A stretch of 64,000 bases of DNA. It comes from Lepus europaeus (Eukaryota > Chordata > Mammalia > Lagomorpha > Leporidae). A program made the position numbers and the translations under genes. The notes under the pieces were generated by a model. The model saw only the letters and a program-made list of their open reading frames with translations. It searched no databases and was not told the DNA's origin. Positions 1 to 11,476 of the stretch are shown here, in pieces (positions within the stretch are counted from its first letter, which is position 1; every line of letters begins with the position of its first letter). The stretch lies in contig NC_084850.1 of the NCBI RefSeq assembly GCF_033115175.1, positions 104,639,939 through 104,703,938 on the forward strand, written 5' to 3'.

Positions 1-2186
1 CATTTGTTCAATTAGCATTTTTCCATGGTCATTATTGTGTTGTTATGTTGAATCCATAACGTACAGAAATGGGTCAATGACTCACAAGTGGTTTATTTAA
101 AAGTAGTGATGAAAAACAGTGATATAGTGATAGGCTCCAATTTAAAATAATGTTATTAGTACAATCAACAGGGATCCAGTCTAGTTTTTTACTATGCAAC
201 ATGACGATTTCAGACGAATAGCTGGAAAGGAAAAGTTTGAATCAGGAGTACAATGAATAACATCTGAAAAAGGGATTTTTATTAGACTTATGATTTAAAC
301 AACCAGGGCGTTGGTATGTAATTCTATTAAATAGTGCAAGAAGGCATTGAAACTTCTGTTATTTCAAATGAGAGTCACCTGCCTGGTAAATTGATTGTAT
401 TTAGTCACAATAAGCATAAAATAATGCTTTTGCATCATGCAAATGAAAATTTTATGCCTAAAGATAGAGAAGAGATCAATCAAAAAAGCATGATTCAAAA
501 TTGCTCTTCTTGTGGCAAATGCACATATATATCCCATTATTTCTGGGAGCTTGTAAAAGCAAACTCAAAACTGATGAGCTATATCAGGCTCAAAGACAAA
601 GCAGAATTAGCTACTGGCAAAAAATAATGTCATGTGCTAGGTTGATATTTTGCTTTACAGTGAGGTGAAACTGCTGAAGTGCCAAGTATGACTCAGCACT
701 TAGCAAACATGTCACACATACATGAAGAGGAAGGGCTGGATGACAGATTGTTCTCATTATAACTGAGAAATCACGCTACAGGAGAAGAGGTGTTTTGTTC
801 ACTAGTGGTTATTTTCTGAGCCATGATGCGCCTGGCAAAGACAGAAGTGTACCTGGGACAATAATGTGGATTGGTCTTCAGGTACAACCACCTTTATACA
901 CAGAGCAAATTCAAGGTTGATGTCGATTCGCACACCCTGCTGTATTCCAGAAAACAACCCACACAAAACAAACCAACCTGACTTTGTTGCAAGAAAAGTG
1001 AAAATTGCTTATGATTAAATCGTGTTTTTTCAGCATCATGTGTGAAGTAATGAGCAATCTGCAAAACAGCAGAAGACTGCTCTCCACGTTACACCATGCT
1101 GCTGCTTGGGGAAAAGGCATCCAGAGTCTACAAAATTCTTTGGCACATTTGTAACCCAAGTAAAGACTCTTTCAATGACCTTGAATGGTTTGTTTGCGTA
1201 ATGGACCTCAAACAATCAGGGTCTTAAACAGGTTGAACTTGTCACTTGAGGACCCGTCTGTGTTTAAGCCTTCTATAACTACTTACCGAGTGCCAGCAAT
1301 GAGCCAGATAGACAGTCAGCCACAAAGCTCTCTTAAATTCCCTGTTACTGAGTAACATAGTATGCAGATGAGCTACCCACATTTCCAAAGTGGTCTGTGT
1401 AAATTTCTTCAGATTGTAAAACAAAGAATATCATTTTGCTGTAAGGCAGGAATATATAAAATACCATGTCTTGGTGATCAATAGGACTTATATAACAGCT
1501 TAAATACCTAATTGCTCTAACCAAAACTGCAACATAGCCATATGAGTACTGGGAGAATGGCTGCAGTGAGGTGTGGACTTACCTGAGTGACAGACAGAAA
1601 TCCGCTTCTACCATAGGGGGAAACCCACTTACAGGGCCTGCAAATACAAAAACAGGAACATGTGGCGATGGCATGGTAAATAGCAAAGTTGTTGCCTCTA
1701 GAGAAATGGGCTTGAGGGATTGGGAGCCCTGCTATCCTTTGTAATGATCTTTATAAAACTATGAAATTACAGGCATGGATCAACTTTGATTAAAAAGTAA
1801 AAAAGTTTAAATAAGCATTGTCATTGTAGAACGTTTGAAAAATAGAGAAAATTATAAATGAGATAAAAATTCCATATATTACTGAGAGGATACAAAATGG
1901 AATTATATAAAATACTCAAACAAAATTAGAGAAGGCAGAAAAAAAAAAACCCTCATATAATCGCTCTACCCAGTTATAAGTGGCTTTTTAAAACCGGCAC
2001 ATTAGTAACTTTATCTTTTTCAGTTTTCAATAGTAAAAAGAATGCTACTTTTCATTTCAACATTTGAAATATTTTATGCCAAAAAAATTAAAAAGCTGTC
2101 CCACCACCAAGGTAGAACATCTGTTAAAAACAACCTGCTAACTACCCTCATGAAGTAAGTCAGATGTTTTTAACATTTCCGATGAT
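1..2186. other. AT-rich intergenic DNA, no gene seen
   Basis: I see no splice-framed exon, known repeat or CpG island. An open frame (about 334-627, no ATG at its start) contains CSSCGKC but has no recognisable domain and is likely chance. A short A run lies at 1939-1949. Confidence 0.5.
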
Positions 2187-2506
2187 TTTTAAAAATTTAT
2201 GTGTTTATTGTATTTACTTGAAAGGCAGAGAGAAAGAAAGCGAGAGAGTGCTCCCATCCACTGATTCACCTCCCAAATATCCACAACAGCTGGTGCTTGA
2301 CCAAGGGTGAAGCCAGGAACTGGGAATTCAATCTGGGGACTCCCACATGGGTGGCAGGGACCCAAGCACTTGAGCATCACCTGCTGCCTCCCAGGGTGCT
2401 CATTAGCAAGAAGTTGGAATGGGAACAGAGCCTGGACTCAGATACTGACATGGGATGCAGGTGTCCCAAGTAGAGTCTTAACAATGCTGCCAAACGCCTG
2501 GCCTGA
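2187..2506 (-). mobile_element. CSINE (rabbit C repeat), old antisense copy
   Basis: The 3' tail reads GTATTTACTTGAAAGGCAGAG on the + strand. The body (GGACTCCCACATGGGTGGCA) and the degraded head near 2500 follow. Divergence marks an older subfamily. Confidence 0.85.
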
Positions 2507-4427
2507 AATAATTTTTTAAATTCATCAAACGCTAGAAAAATTATGAGTACAAGAAAATAGAAATGTACTCTACTAACTGCACCTTGTGAAATTGAGACAT
2601 CAGCATTTTTCTCCAAATTGTCTTTCCAGCTTGGAGACTACACCCTGCATAGCTCAGCTCCCTCCTCCCACTCTATGGCCTCCCCTCCCCACCCCATCCC
2701 CCAGTCCACTGTGGAATGTTGGGATCCCTCTAAGTGAAACAAAGACCTTGAAGCTATAATGATTCTTTAAGCAAACTCCCTGTTTAATATTTAGTCGTCC
2801 AAGTGGCAGTGATAAGAGCTTAAAAAAACAACAACAACAACAACTTGGGGAAGTTTTCCAATGCACAGGGAGTGAATTAGCTGCCTACTCTGGGTAAGGC
2901 ATCGTCTCATTTTGCTCCTGGCTCTGCAGCCACTTCCTGGGCCTTTGGGGAGCTGTTTTTGGAGCTTTCCCTTGGCTGGTCGCTGATCTCATGTTTAGCA
3001 ATCTAGAGCTTTCTTCGTTCAGAAGAGCTAATTCAAAAATCTTAACTGAAACTCTGCGGCAGGAATTGAAAGCCACCAGCATTCAATGTTTTTAATTTTT
3101 CCTTATAAAAAACCCCAAGGTTATAATCAAACACAGGCTAGAAGAGTACAGCTTATAGGCACAATCAGGCAGGGGAAGAGTGATTGATCTAGGGACAGGA
3201 ATGGTCAGCACAAGGTGATTAGGGCACAAGAAATTGCTGCAAAGGCTGCTCTGTTTTTACTTGTTTTGTTTCTTTTCAATGGCTTGGAGTTTGGGATTTT
3301 TTTTTTTTTTCCATTGGAATGTAGGGTCAGTCTCCAAACTTTTCTAAGAGATGTACTTTCAAAGTACCCTCCAAGAACAGACACACTCCCCACCTCCACC
3401 CCCAAAGAACTGTCAGAATGCGGTGGACAGTTTGGAGTGAGAAATGTTATTTTGCAATCTGTTTATGGGCAGGAAAACTTCATCGGGGAATGGGGCTGTT
3501 GGCAGCCTTCCCGGCTCCTGACATACTCGGGGGTTGAGTGGGCTGGCCACGTGTTTGCTTTGTAGTCCCATGGGGAAGCGGGAAGTGTGTTGAGTTAGAG
3601 AGAAAAAGTAGCCAGAAAAAAATACAGCTTGGGAGTTTTCCTGGGACCCACCCACAAGCTTTGGATAACCTCTGATCAGCCAGGTGTTGCAACAAATTTT
3701 GCCTCTGAGTTTAGGGATTCCTATCTGATTGTGGGTTGTTTCCTTCCCTCCACTCTCTCTGACTCATGGGAACAACTTTCTCCTCTGGGTATTTTTTTTA
3801 ACAGTAGCATGTTTACTGATCTGGGGTGTCTTGCTTTCTTTTGCCTTTTGTTAAATAATTGGGTGACATTCTTACTAACCTTGTCTCTGTGCCTTTCTTT
3901 GAACAGTCGGTTATTTCTCTCATGTACCGGGTTTTCTGGTTACAACAAGAGATGATGGCTTCTGAGTCTCCTTTTCTCCTTTTTTTTTTTTTTTTAATGG
4001 TCCTGGGCCATTAGAATTCTACTTTTGGAGGGAGAAGTATGGGGCAGTGTGGGTTGAATTTCTCCAGCAATGCTATGTACTCCTGATAGAACCAGGAAAA
4101 TTCAGTTTTGTTTTTTATTTCATTTATTTCCGTGGACAACTAACTTTCTTCAACCACCGTTCTCCAATGGGAGGTTATGTTATTTTCCATTCCGGAATAC
4201 TGCAATTTGAGAAATAGCAAGATAATATTATTTGCAATGTTGGGTGCAGTTTACAAGAATCATTACTTTAATATAACATTAGTGGTAAAAATTATCAGCA
4301 TAATTTGACGTTCCTGTACTTTTGCACATATAAAAAACTTAACACTGTTCTGAATAAACACAAGGTTCTTATTTTCCATGCACCTTTGAAAGCACTCCTG
4401 TAAATAGCTAAGTTATTCTTTACTCAC
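2507..4427. other. Intergenic DNA, no gene seen
   Basis: It holds a (CAA)n run (about 2827-2843), T runs at 3299-3311 and 3980-3995, and otherwise unique sequence. Open frames here (for example 3215-3565) lack family features and splice context. Confidence 0.45.
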
Positions 4428-4750
4428 TTTGGACTTGTAGAAATTGTTCATTGACTGGAGAGTGGATAACTTTCTAATCACATCTACTTTGCTTTTCCCA
4501 TCCTGTGTCAGTTTTGAAACCGTAGCTAACAAAGGATCCACCACCCCTTGCTGAATAGCAAGCGTTCCCCGGTTGCCCATAATACTAACAGCCCATAATA
4601 GTACTTTGCCTACCTGTTGCAGAGTAAATTGCCATCCTATAATAGCTGCTTCTGCAAAAAACAAAAACCTCCGAGCTGTCTTTTCAGGGTCCCTGATAAA
4701 ACCAGAGAGAACCAGTTGCAGCCAACCTTGTAACTGGAGCCTGTCGCAGA
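4428..4750 (-). other. Candidate orphan protein-coding exon, gene unknown
   Basis: Read on the - strand, a 323-nt segment is framed by an acceptor (ACCCTCCCTGTCTTAATCAG) and a strong donor (CCAAA|GTGAGTA). Inside it one frame (two bases plus 107 codons) has no stop. The translation looks like folded protein: CDRLQLQGWLQLVLSGF, IRDPEKTARRFLFFAEAAII, GWQFTLQQVGKVLLWAVSIM and VVDPLLATVSKLTQDGK occur in this order, followed by a helical tail ending FYKSK. The alternation of helices resembles an armadillo/HEAT-like protein, but I do not recognise the family. The surrounding 1 kb lacks recognisable repeats. It could be an exon of an unannotated or decayed gene, or chance. Reading past the donor adds four codons (VSKE) and a stop. 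Confidence 0.4.
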
Positions 4751-5085
4751 CTGATTAAGACAGGGAGGGTTACCTTGTGGTTTGCTATTATGTTACATGA
4801 CACGCCTCCAGTGCCATTCCCGAGCCATCTTTGAACACACTACGCATGGAAAGACAGGATTTGTCAAGGCGCATGATCAGAGGACTCCCCCTCTCCCCAC
4901 CTTTCCTCTGCACCTATCCTGTCCTGTAGTTCTGTGTTCACCCCGTTCCACCCCAACTACCCCAGCTCCATACATTCTCAAACCTCTCTCTGTACAGGGA
5001 GGTTGATTTGGGTCTGGCCAATTTTCCTACTGGCCTGCAGCAATAAGAAGTGTTCTGTTTCTCAGATGGTGAACTCAGTGTTGTT

Positions 5086-5215
5086 AAGATTTTACTTATT
5101 TATTTGAAAGGCAGAGTTACAGAGAGAGGACATTTGGGGAGTGAACCAGCAAATGAAAGATCTCTGACTCTTTCTCCCACTACTAATTTGCCTTTCAAGT
5201 AGATGAAAATAGGTA
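5086..5215. mobile_element. Two CSINE tail fragments, head to head
   Basis: An antisense tail (ACTTATTTATTTGAAAGGCAG) passes at about 5136 straight into a sense 3' part (CATTTGGGGAGTGAACCAGC...TTGCCTTTCAAGTAG), leaving a small hairpin. Either a deletion fused two opposite SINEs, or an internal inversion occurred. Confidence 0.7.
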
Positions 5216-5449
5216 AACATTTTAAAAATAAAACCGCTTAAATCAGCAAATTTTATGCATATATATACTTTATCATAATTTTAAAAAAATCAATAACATA
5301 ATATACCAAAAATTATACTCTTTAAATGTATGAACTGTATAATATGTCAGTTATATTTCAATAAGGCTGTTAAAAAAATGTAGCACAGCGTTCTGTGTCC
5401 TTTTTTTCCTTTTAATAACATATGCTAGAAAGCTTTCCAAATCAGGAAA

Positions 5450-7080
5450 CAGAGAACTTCTTCATTTGTTCTTATTTATTTACGACAGCTGTGGCTGTGT
5501 GGCTACGCTATGGTTTACAGTCCCCCAATGCTGGACACTTGGGTGGTTTCCAGTCTTGCTGTTCTAAACAATGCTACAGGGAATAACTTTGTGTGTTCGT
5601 GTGAAAGTATCACATGAAGACATCAAGTCTGTCCTTTTTAAAAACTTTCAGATTTTGGAGTATCTGTTAAATGAGAGTTATTACATTGAGTTATTCTGAC
5701 TGAGGTTGAAGATCTTCCAAGTGCTGAAGAACAATTTATAGTTCTTTTTCTGTGACTTGTCTCTATGTCCTTGGCCATTGATCTGCTGGGGTGGTTGATT
5801 TTTTTTTATCTGTCTCTTACAGGAGCTTACACAGGTTAGGGAGATTAGGCCTTTGCTTTTGATATGAATTGCAAACATGATTTCCATTTTGTACCTTGTC
5901 TTTTGTCTTTGCTTCTTTTTTTTCCTTAGTGCTTAAGTTTTAATTTTTACATAGTCAAATTGAACTCTTTTGAGTCATTCATAAAAGGCTATTCCCACTA
6001 CAAAGTTATAAAGGAATTTGCTCATGTTTCCTTCAAGTGATTTTATTATTTCAATTTCTACATCTAGATATTTGAACCATTTGGAGTTTATCCTGCTACA
6101 TATTGTAGGTATGGCCCCAGCTATGTCTCTCTCTTTTTTTTTTTAAAGATGCATTTATTTATTTGAAAGGCAGAGTTACAGAAAGAGAGAGAGAGAGAGA
6201 GAAAGAGAGAGCGAACACACTCACACTCCAGGTGGCCACAATGGCCAGGGCTGGGTTAGGTCAAAGCCAGGAACCCAGAACACTTGGGTCTCCCATGTGA
6301 GTGTAGGGGCCCAAGTACCTGGGCCATTTTTCACTGCTTTCCTGGACGCACTAGCAGGAAGCTGGAGCAGAAGTGCAGCAGCCGGGACTCCAACTGTCAC
6401 CCATATGGGATGCTGGTGTCACAGGGGTAACTTAACCAGATGCACCACCACAACAGTACCCCATATCTTTTACCAGATGTCAAGATATCAGTTCTAGTTT
6501 CTTGCCAATAGTTTTTAATAACATCTATCTTTCTTGAGATTCCACCTTTTTCATGTACTGAATTCTGCTGTATATTTTTTTAAATTTCTGGACTTTCTAT
6601 TCTGTCCTTTGTTTATACAGCAGTATCATATTGCTTTAATTAGTGACCTTTTAAACATGCTATTTTTTATATTTGGTTGGACTAGTCTTTCTTTGCTCTT
6701 CCTTTTTAGTCTTTGTCTGTCTTTGCTTCTTTTTCCATGCAGTCCTTTGCTATCACTACCTCATAAACTGTTTAGTTCAGCCCAATGCTAGAAGAAATAC
6801 AACAAGGCCAGAATCAGGTCTACAATGTAATCCATTCCAGGATCAAGTCTGACTGCATTTTTAGCAGAAATTGAGTAAATAACTTGCAATGAAACTGTAT
6901 TTACAATTTGCTATTTTTTCCCCACCTGAGCACTTTCCTGGTATTACAGTTGTTTTAAACATAATGCTTGATAATTTCCTTAACTGTTCATTTATTGTCG
7001 GATTCTTTCCATTTTTTCCTATTGTTCTGTTTCCTTTCATTATGGAAAAAAAGAGAGCTCAACACTGCAATAAATGTCTT
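5450..7080 (-). mobile_element. Old LINE-1 3' portion (L1M-type), antisense
   Basis: Antisense LINE-1 3' hallmarks occur in pieces: TGGACACTTGGGTGGTTTCCA (one base over a standard 20-mer, positions 5532-5552), GTCTCTATGTCCTTGGCCAT (5760-5779), GAACCATTTGGAGTTTATCC and TTTATACAGCAGTATCATATTGC (6611-6633). The copy is interrupted by the CSINE at 6136-6464. No coding capacity remains. Confidence 0.75.
6136..6464 (-). mobile_element. CSINE inside the old LINE-1, antisense
   Basis: It has a T-rich tail, a (GA)n tract at about 6183-6212 and a head ending CCACCACAACAGTACCCC. It splits the LINE-1 at 5450-7080, so it is younger than that element. Confidence 0.88.
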
Positions 7081-7102
7081 TTTTATGAAGAGCTCTTTAT
7101 AT

Positions 7103-7313
7103 CATCTTGGGCCCCTGCACCCGCATGGGAGACCAGGAAGAAGCACCTGGCTCCTGGCTTTGGAACAGCGCAGCTCCAGTTGTTGTGGCCAGTTGGGGAG
7201 TGAACCAACGGAAGGAAGACCCTTCTCTCTGTCTCTCTCTCTCTCTCACTGTCTGCAACTCTACCTCTCAAATAAATAAACAAAAATTAAAAAGAAAGAA
7301 AGAAAGAAAGAAA
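7103..7313 (+). mobile_element. 5'-truncated CSINE with (GAAA)n tail
   Basis: It starts mid-body at ATCTTGGGCCCCTGCACCCG and ends in AAATAAATAAACAAAAATTA, followed by an expanded (AAAG)n run (about 7290-7313). Confidence 0.85.
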
Positions 7314-7327
7314 GAGTTACAGACAGG

Positions 7328-7663
7328 CCGGCGCTGTGGCTTAACAGGCTAATCCTCCGCCTTGCGGCGCCAGCACACCGGGTTCTAATCCCGGTTGGGG
7401 CGCCGGATTCTATCCTGGTTGCTCCTCTTCCAGGCCAGCTCTCTGCTATGGCCCGGGAAGGCAGTGGAGGATGGCCCAAGTCCTTGGGCCCTGCACCCGC
7501 ATGGGAGACCAGGAGAGGCACCTGGCTCCTGACTTCGGATCAGCGAGATGCGCCGGCCGCAGTGGCCATTGGAGGGTGAACCAACGGCAAAAAGGAAGAC
7601 CTTTCTCTCTGTCTCTCTCTCTCACTATCCACTCTGCCTGTCAAAAAAAAAAAAAAAAAAAAA
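7328..7663 (+). mobile_element. Young GC-rich CSINE
   Basis: The head GGCCGGCGCTGTGGCTTAAC, GC-rich left half and long A tail (7640-7663) mark a recent subfamily. AGAGTTACAGACAG before it and AGAGTTACAGAGAG after the tail are the target duplication. It therefore jumped into the antisense CSINE at 7681-7953. Confidence 0.9.
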
Positions 7664-7680
7664 AGAAAAAGAAAAAAAAA

Positions 7681-7953
7681 GAGTTACAGAGAGGCACGCG
7701 CGCGCACACACACACACAGGTCTTCCATGTGTTCGTTCACTCCCCAAATGGCCACAGTGGCCAGAGCTGGGCTGATCTGTAGCCAGGAGCCTGCAGCTTC
7801 TTCTAAGTCTCCCACCTAGGTGCAGAGGCCCAAACCCTTGGGCTGTCCTCCACTACTTTCCCAGGCACACTAGCAGGGAGCTGGATCTGAAAGGGAGCAG
7901 CTGGGACTCAAACCAGTGCTCATATGGGATGCTGCTGCACCACGATGCCAGGC
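7681..7953 (-). mobile_element. CSINE in the left inverted arm, antisense
   Basis: It includes a CG/CA-repeat variant of the simple tract (GCACGCGCGCGCACACACAC). Its twin at 11752-12056 is in the right arm in the opposite orientation. Confidence 0.85.
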
Positions 7954-8117
7954 CCCCACCAGCAACTGTTAACCGATTAACTTTCCTCATCTCCTCCTCC
8001 TCCTCCCTGCTCTGGCCCTTGTAATTAAGGTTACAACATCTCACAATTTTTTTTCATCAATACACTCCTTCCTCATTGGGAGCTCATTCCTAATGACATG
8101 CTAAAAACTAGAGAAAT

Positions 8118-8325
8118 AAGAGCCTGTGTTGTGACATAGCAGGTTAAGTCTCCACCTGTGACATGCTCCTGGCTTTGTCATGGCCCAGGGCCAGCCATTG
8201 CAACCATTTGGGGAGTGAACTAGTGGATGGAAGATCTCTCTCTCTCTCTCTCTCTCCCTCTCTCCTTCATACTGTTTCTCTTTATTCCTGCCTTTCAAAT
8301 AAATAAATCTTTTAAAATTAAAAAG
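8118..8325 (+). mobile_element. Internally deleted CSINE, left arm
   Basis: The head GTGTTGTGACATAGCAGGTT passes after about 50 bp directly into the 3' half (TTTGGGGAGTGAACTAGTGG). The same deletion occurs in the antisense twin at 11385-11595, proving that the arms share one ancestor. Confidence 0.85.
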
Positions 8326-8328
8326 AAG

Positions 8329-8597
8329 GGGTCAGCGCTGTAGCATAGCAGGCAAAGCCACTGCCTGCTTTGCTGGCATCCCATATGGGCACCTGTTCGA
8401 GTCCCAGCTGCTCCACTTCCAATCCAGCTCTCTGCTATGGCCTGGGAACGCAGTGGAAAATGGCCCAAGTGCATGGGCCCCTGTGCCCTCGTGGGAGACC
8501 CATAAGAGGCTCCTGGCTCCTGGCTCCTGGCTCCTGGATTTGAATTGGCACAACTGCAGCCAATGCGGCCAATTGGGTGTGAACTCATGGATGGAAG

Positions 8598-8632
<35 letters not shown>

Positions 8633-8673
8633 CTCTCCTTCTCTGTGTAACTCTTTCAAATAAATAAATAAAA
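8329..8673 (+). mobile_element. CSINE unique to the left arm
   Basis: It carries an intact B box (GTTCGAGTCC) and a (CT)n tract. It is flanked by TCTTTTAAAA..TTAAAAAG duplications. The right arm has the empty site, so this insertion postdates the inverted duplication. Confidence 0.9.
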
Positions 8674-8951
8674 TCTTTTAAAAAATTAAAAAGGAAAATT
8701 TGTTTTGTCAGCACAAATAAGCATTTTTGTTGTGAACACTGTATCTTATCTATGACTATACCCAAACACAATTCAGGTACTCCCCGTCTTTTCAATGGCT
8801 GTTGTTCCAAACGGATACGACTTATTTGAAATAAAGAGCATTTTCTCTTTCATCCACAATGAAGCTGTAGCGAAGACTTATCACCCCTTCCCAATCATCA
8901 CCTTTCCTGAAGGTCTCCTCTTTGGAATCTTCATTTATTAAGCGCAATTTA

Positions 8952-9287
8952 GGGGCTGGCGCTGTGGCTCAGCAGGTTAAGGCCCTGGCCTGAAGTGCCG
9001 GCATCCCATACGGGCGCCTGTTCGAGTCCCTGCTGCTCCACTTCCGATCCAGTTCTCTGCTGTGGCTTGGGAAAGCAGTAAAAGATGGCCCAAGTCCTTG
9101 GGCCCCTGCCCTGCATGGGAGACCCGGAAGAAGCTCCTGGCTCCTGGCTTCGGATCGGCACAGCTCCGGTCACTGCAGCCAACTGGGGAGTGAACCATCG
9201 GATGGAAGACCTCTCTCTGTCTCTCTCTCTGCCTCTCCTCTTTCTGTGTAACTCTGACTTTAAAATAAATAAATAAATCTTTTAAAA
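8952..9287 (+). mobile_element. CSINE in the inverted-repeat spacer
   Basis: Near full length, with an intact B box (GTTCGAGTCC). AAGCGCAATTTA before and AAAGCAATTAAG after are the likely target duplication. Confidence 0.9.
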
Positions 9288-9553
9288 AAAGCAATTAAGT
9301 CTGAATTAAGAAAAAAAGCAGACAGGATAACAAACAATATTTTCCAGTCCCTGGGTAATCTCACTTCCATGTCTTGGCTACACCTGTCACAGCCTACTAG
9401 TTATCTGTATTTGAATGATCTACACAACTTAACCAGTTCAAAACAACTTCAGCTTCCTCTCTTTCCTTCCCTTTTCTCCAATAGGTAAGCATCCGTTCAC
9501 ATTTGCCCCTACAAAGTGAAGTCTTTAAAAGATGAAGTCTAAAGTTCTTCAGG

Positions 9554-9865
9554 TGGGGACAGGTGTTTAGCCTAGCAGTTAAGATGCCAGTTAAGATGTA
9601 TGTGCCCCACATCGGAGTACCTGGGCTCCATAACCAACTCTACTCCCGACATCAGCTTCCTCCTGATGTGTATCTTGGAAGACAGCAGTGATGGCTCAAG
9701 TAATTGGGTTCCTGATATCCATATGGGAGATTTGGATTCAGTTCCCAGTTCCTGGCTCCAGTCCTGGCCCAGCCATAGCCATTGTGGACTTTCGGAGATG
9801 AGCCAGTAGATAAAAGTGCTCTCTCTTTCTCTTTGTCTCTCTAATTAATTAATTAATTAAACCTC
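9554..9865 (+). mobile_element. Old CSINE with (AATT)n tail
   Basis: The head GGGGACAGGTGTTTAGCCTA and the tail CTAATTAATTAATTAATTAA identify an older C-repeat subfamily; the same head type recurs at 24493. Confidence 0.8.
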
Positions 9866-9902
9866 TCCAGGCTGACTTTTGTAAAGGATTAGATAGTAAA
9901 TA

Positions 9903-10236
9903 CAGTTGGCCTTCTTTATCTACAGGTTCTGTATCTATAGATTCAACCAATCATGGATTGAAAATATTCACAGAATTTTTTCCATCTGTGCTGAACACGG
10001 ATAGACTTTTCTTATCATTAGTCCCTAAACAATACAGAGTAACAACTATTGCACAGCATTTACACTGTATCAGGTGTTATGAGTAATCTGGACATGAGTT
10101 GAAGTATCCAGGAAGATGTACATAGATTCTATGCAAATATTATACCATTCCATATAAGGGATCTGAGCATTTGCATATTTTGGTGTCCTTGGGGGATCTT
10201 GGAACCAATCCTCTGCAGGCTGCAAGGGACAAGGGA
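9903..10236 (+). mobile_element. Tigger-like DNA transposon remnant
   Basis: It starts CAGTTGGCC right after a TA dinucleotide and keeps the family's GGTTCTGTATCTATAGATTC and ACCAATC motifs, a central GCATTTACACTGTATCAGGT, and a degraded inverted end GGAACCAATCCTCTGCAGG. It is a non-coding pogo/Tigger-type element; the exact subfamily needs a library search. Confidence 0.6.
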
Positions 10237-10375
10237 TAGAATAAACTTGATCTGCACGTCTTCGTTTGCTGACCTCTGGCATACAGGACCCTTCACTGTT
10301 TGGACCCAAGTTACCGCTCTGGCCTCCTGTTGCAGTTGGCTCCAAGTTTCCTCCTCTTTTATGCTCACTGGACTT

Positions 10376-10684
10376 TTTTAAACAAATTTTTGAAATTTAT
10401 TTTGAGAGGCAAAGAGACAGAACGAGAGAGAAAAACACAAACAGAGAGCCGGAGAGCACTCCCCTCTGGTAACTCATTACCCAAATGCCCACAATGACTG
10501 GTACTGCGCTGGGCCGAAGTCAGCGGCTGAGAACTCAATCCAGGTCTCCCATGTGGGTGGCAGAAACCGTTAGTAGAGCCGTGTCCCCTATGTTCCAGTG
10601 TCTACGTTAGCAGAAAGCTGGAACCAGGAACTCAAGTCCCAAATCACACAGGAATCTTAACGGCTAGGCTGAATGTGCACTCCT
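10376..10684 (-). mobile_element. Old CSINE, antisense
   Basis: A diverged copy: the tail reads ATTTATTTTGAGAGGCAAAG and the head ends near GAATGTGCACTCC. Confidence 0.8.
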
Positions 10685-10816
10685 GAATTTACCAAGATTT
10701 TTGAATACACATTGCTCATTCCAACCTCCACAACTTGCTTCTTGCTTTTTCCTCTATGTGAAAACAGTGATTCGTCTCTGCCAGACAATGTTCAGACATG
10801 CTTTAAGCCACATCTT

Positions 10817-11093
10817 AGGGGCCAGGGTGGTGGTGCAGCAGGTTAAGCTGGTGCCTGTGACTCCTGATTGCTCTGCTTCTGATCCCTGCTAATGTGCCTG
10901 GGAAAGCAGTGGAAATGGCCTAAGTGCCTGGGTACCTCCCAGCCCTGTGGGAGGCCTTGGTTCCTGGCTTCTGCCTGGCCAAGCTGCTACCATTGCAGCC
11001 ATTTGGGAAGTGAACCAGGAGATGGAAGATTCTCTCTCTCTCTCTCTCTCTCTGTCTCTCCCTCTCTCCATCACTCTGCCTTAAAAAAAAAAA
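10817..11093 (+). mobile_element. CSINE, slightly shortened
   Basis: It has the head GGGGCCAGGGTGGTGGTGCA, a (CT)n tract at about 11030-11056 and a short A tail. Confidence 0.88.
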
Positions 11094-11161
11094 GACATAT
11101 CTTAAAAAGCAACTTCTATACCATTTTTTCTATCTCCTGCAAAGACCTCCTTCCTGTCCTT

Positions 11162-11435
11162 ATGATTGGGAAGGGGTGATCAGGCTTCATTACAGCTTCA
11201 TGTGAACAAAAGAGAAAATGCTCTTTATTTCAAATAAGTTAGCCATAACCGTTTGGAACAACAGCCATGGAAAAGTTGGGGAGTACCTGAATTGTGTTTG
11301 GGTATAGTCATAGATAAGATACAGTGTTCACAATGAAAATGTTTATTTGTGCTGACAAAACAAATTTTCCTTTTTAATTTTTTAAAAGATTTGTTTTATT
11401 TATTTGAAAGGCAGAAATACAGAGAAACAGTAGGG

Positions 11436-11476
<41 letters not shown>

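Larger units (their letters stand above)
7681..8898 (+). repeat. Inverted duplication, left arm
   Basis: This 1.2-kb segment is the reverse complement of 11162-12026. About 865 bp align and the excess is one CSINE (8329-8673) present only here. The stretch around 8041-8230 is virtually identical to its partner. Shared landmarks include CCCCTTCCCAATCAT at the inner end, the pair GTCAGCACAAATAA/TTATTTGTGCTGAC, a (CTC)n tract near 8000 and the same fused SINE fragments. Confidence 0.9.

Noticed and set aside
334..627. Small gene with a CxxCGKC motif
   Set aside because: There is no ATG at the frame start, no splice or promoter signals, and a single short cysteine cluster is not enough to claim a domain.
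8224..8260. CRISPR-like array from repeated CT/GA tracts
   Set aside because: These are simple (CT)n parts of CSINEs with no spacer-repeat structure, in a eukaryotic genome.
8295..8810. 171-codon open frame and many similar 60-110-codon frames
   Set aside because: They are translations of CSINE bodies; the same peptide fragments (such as GPSTWAI and SRELDW) recur at dozens of SINE sites.
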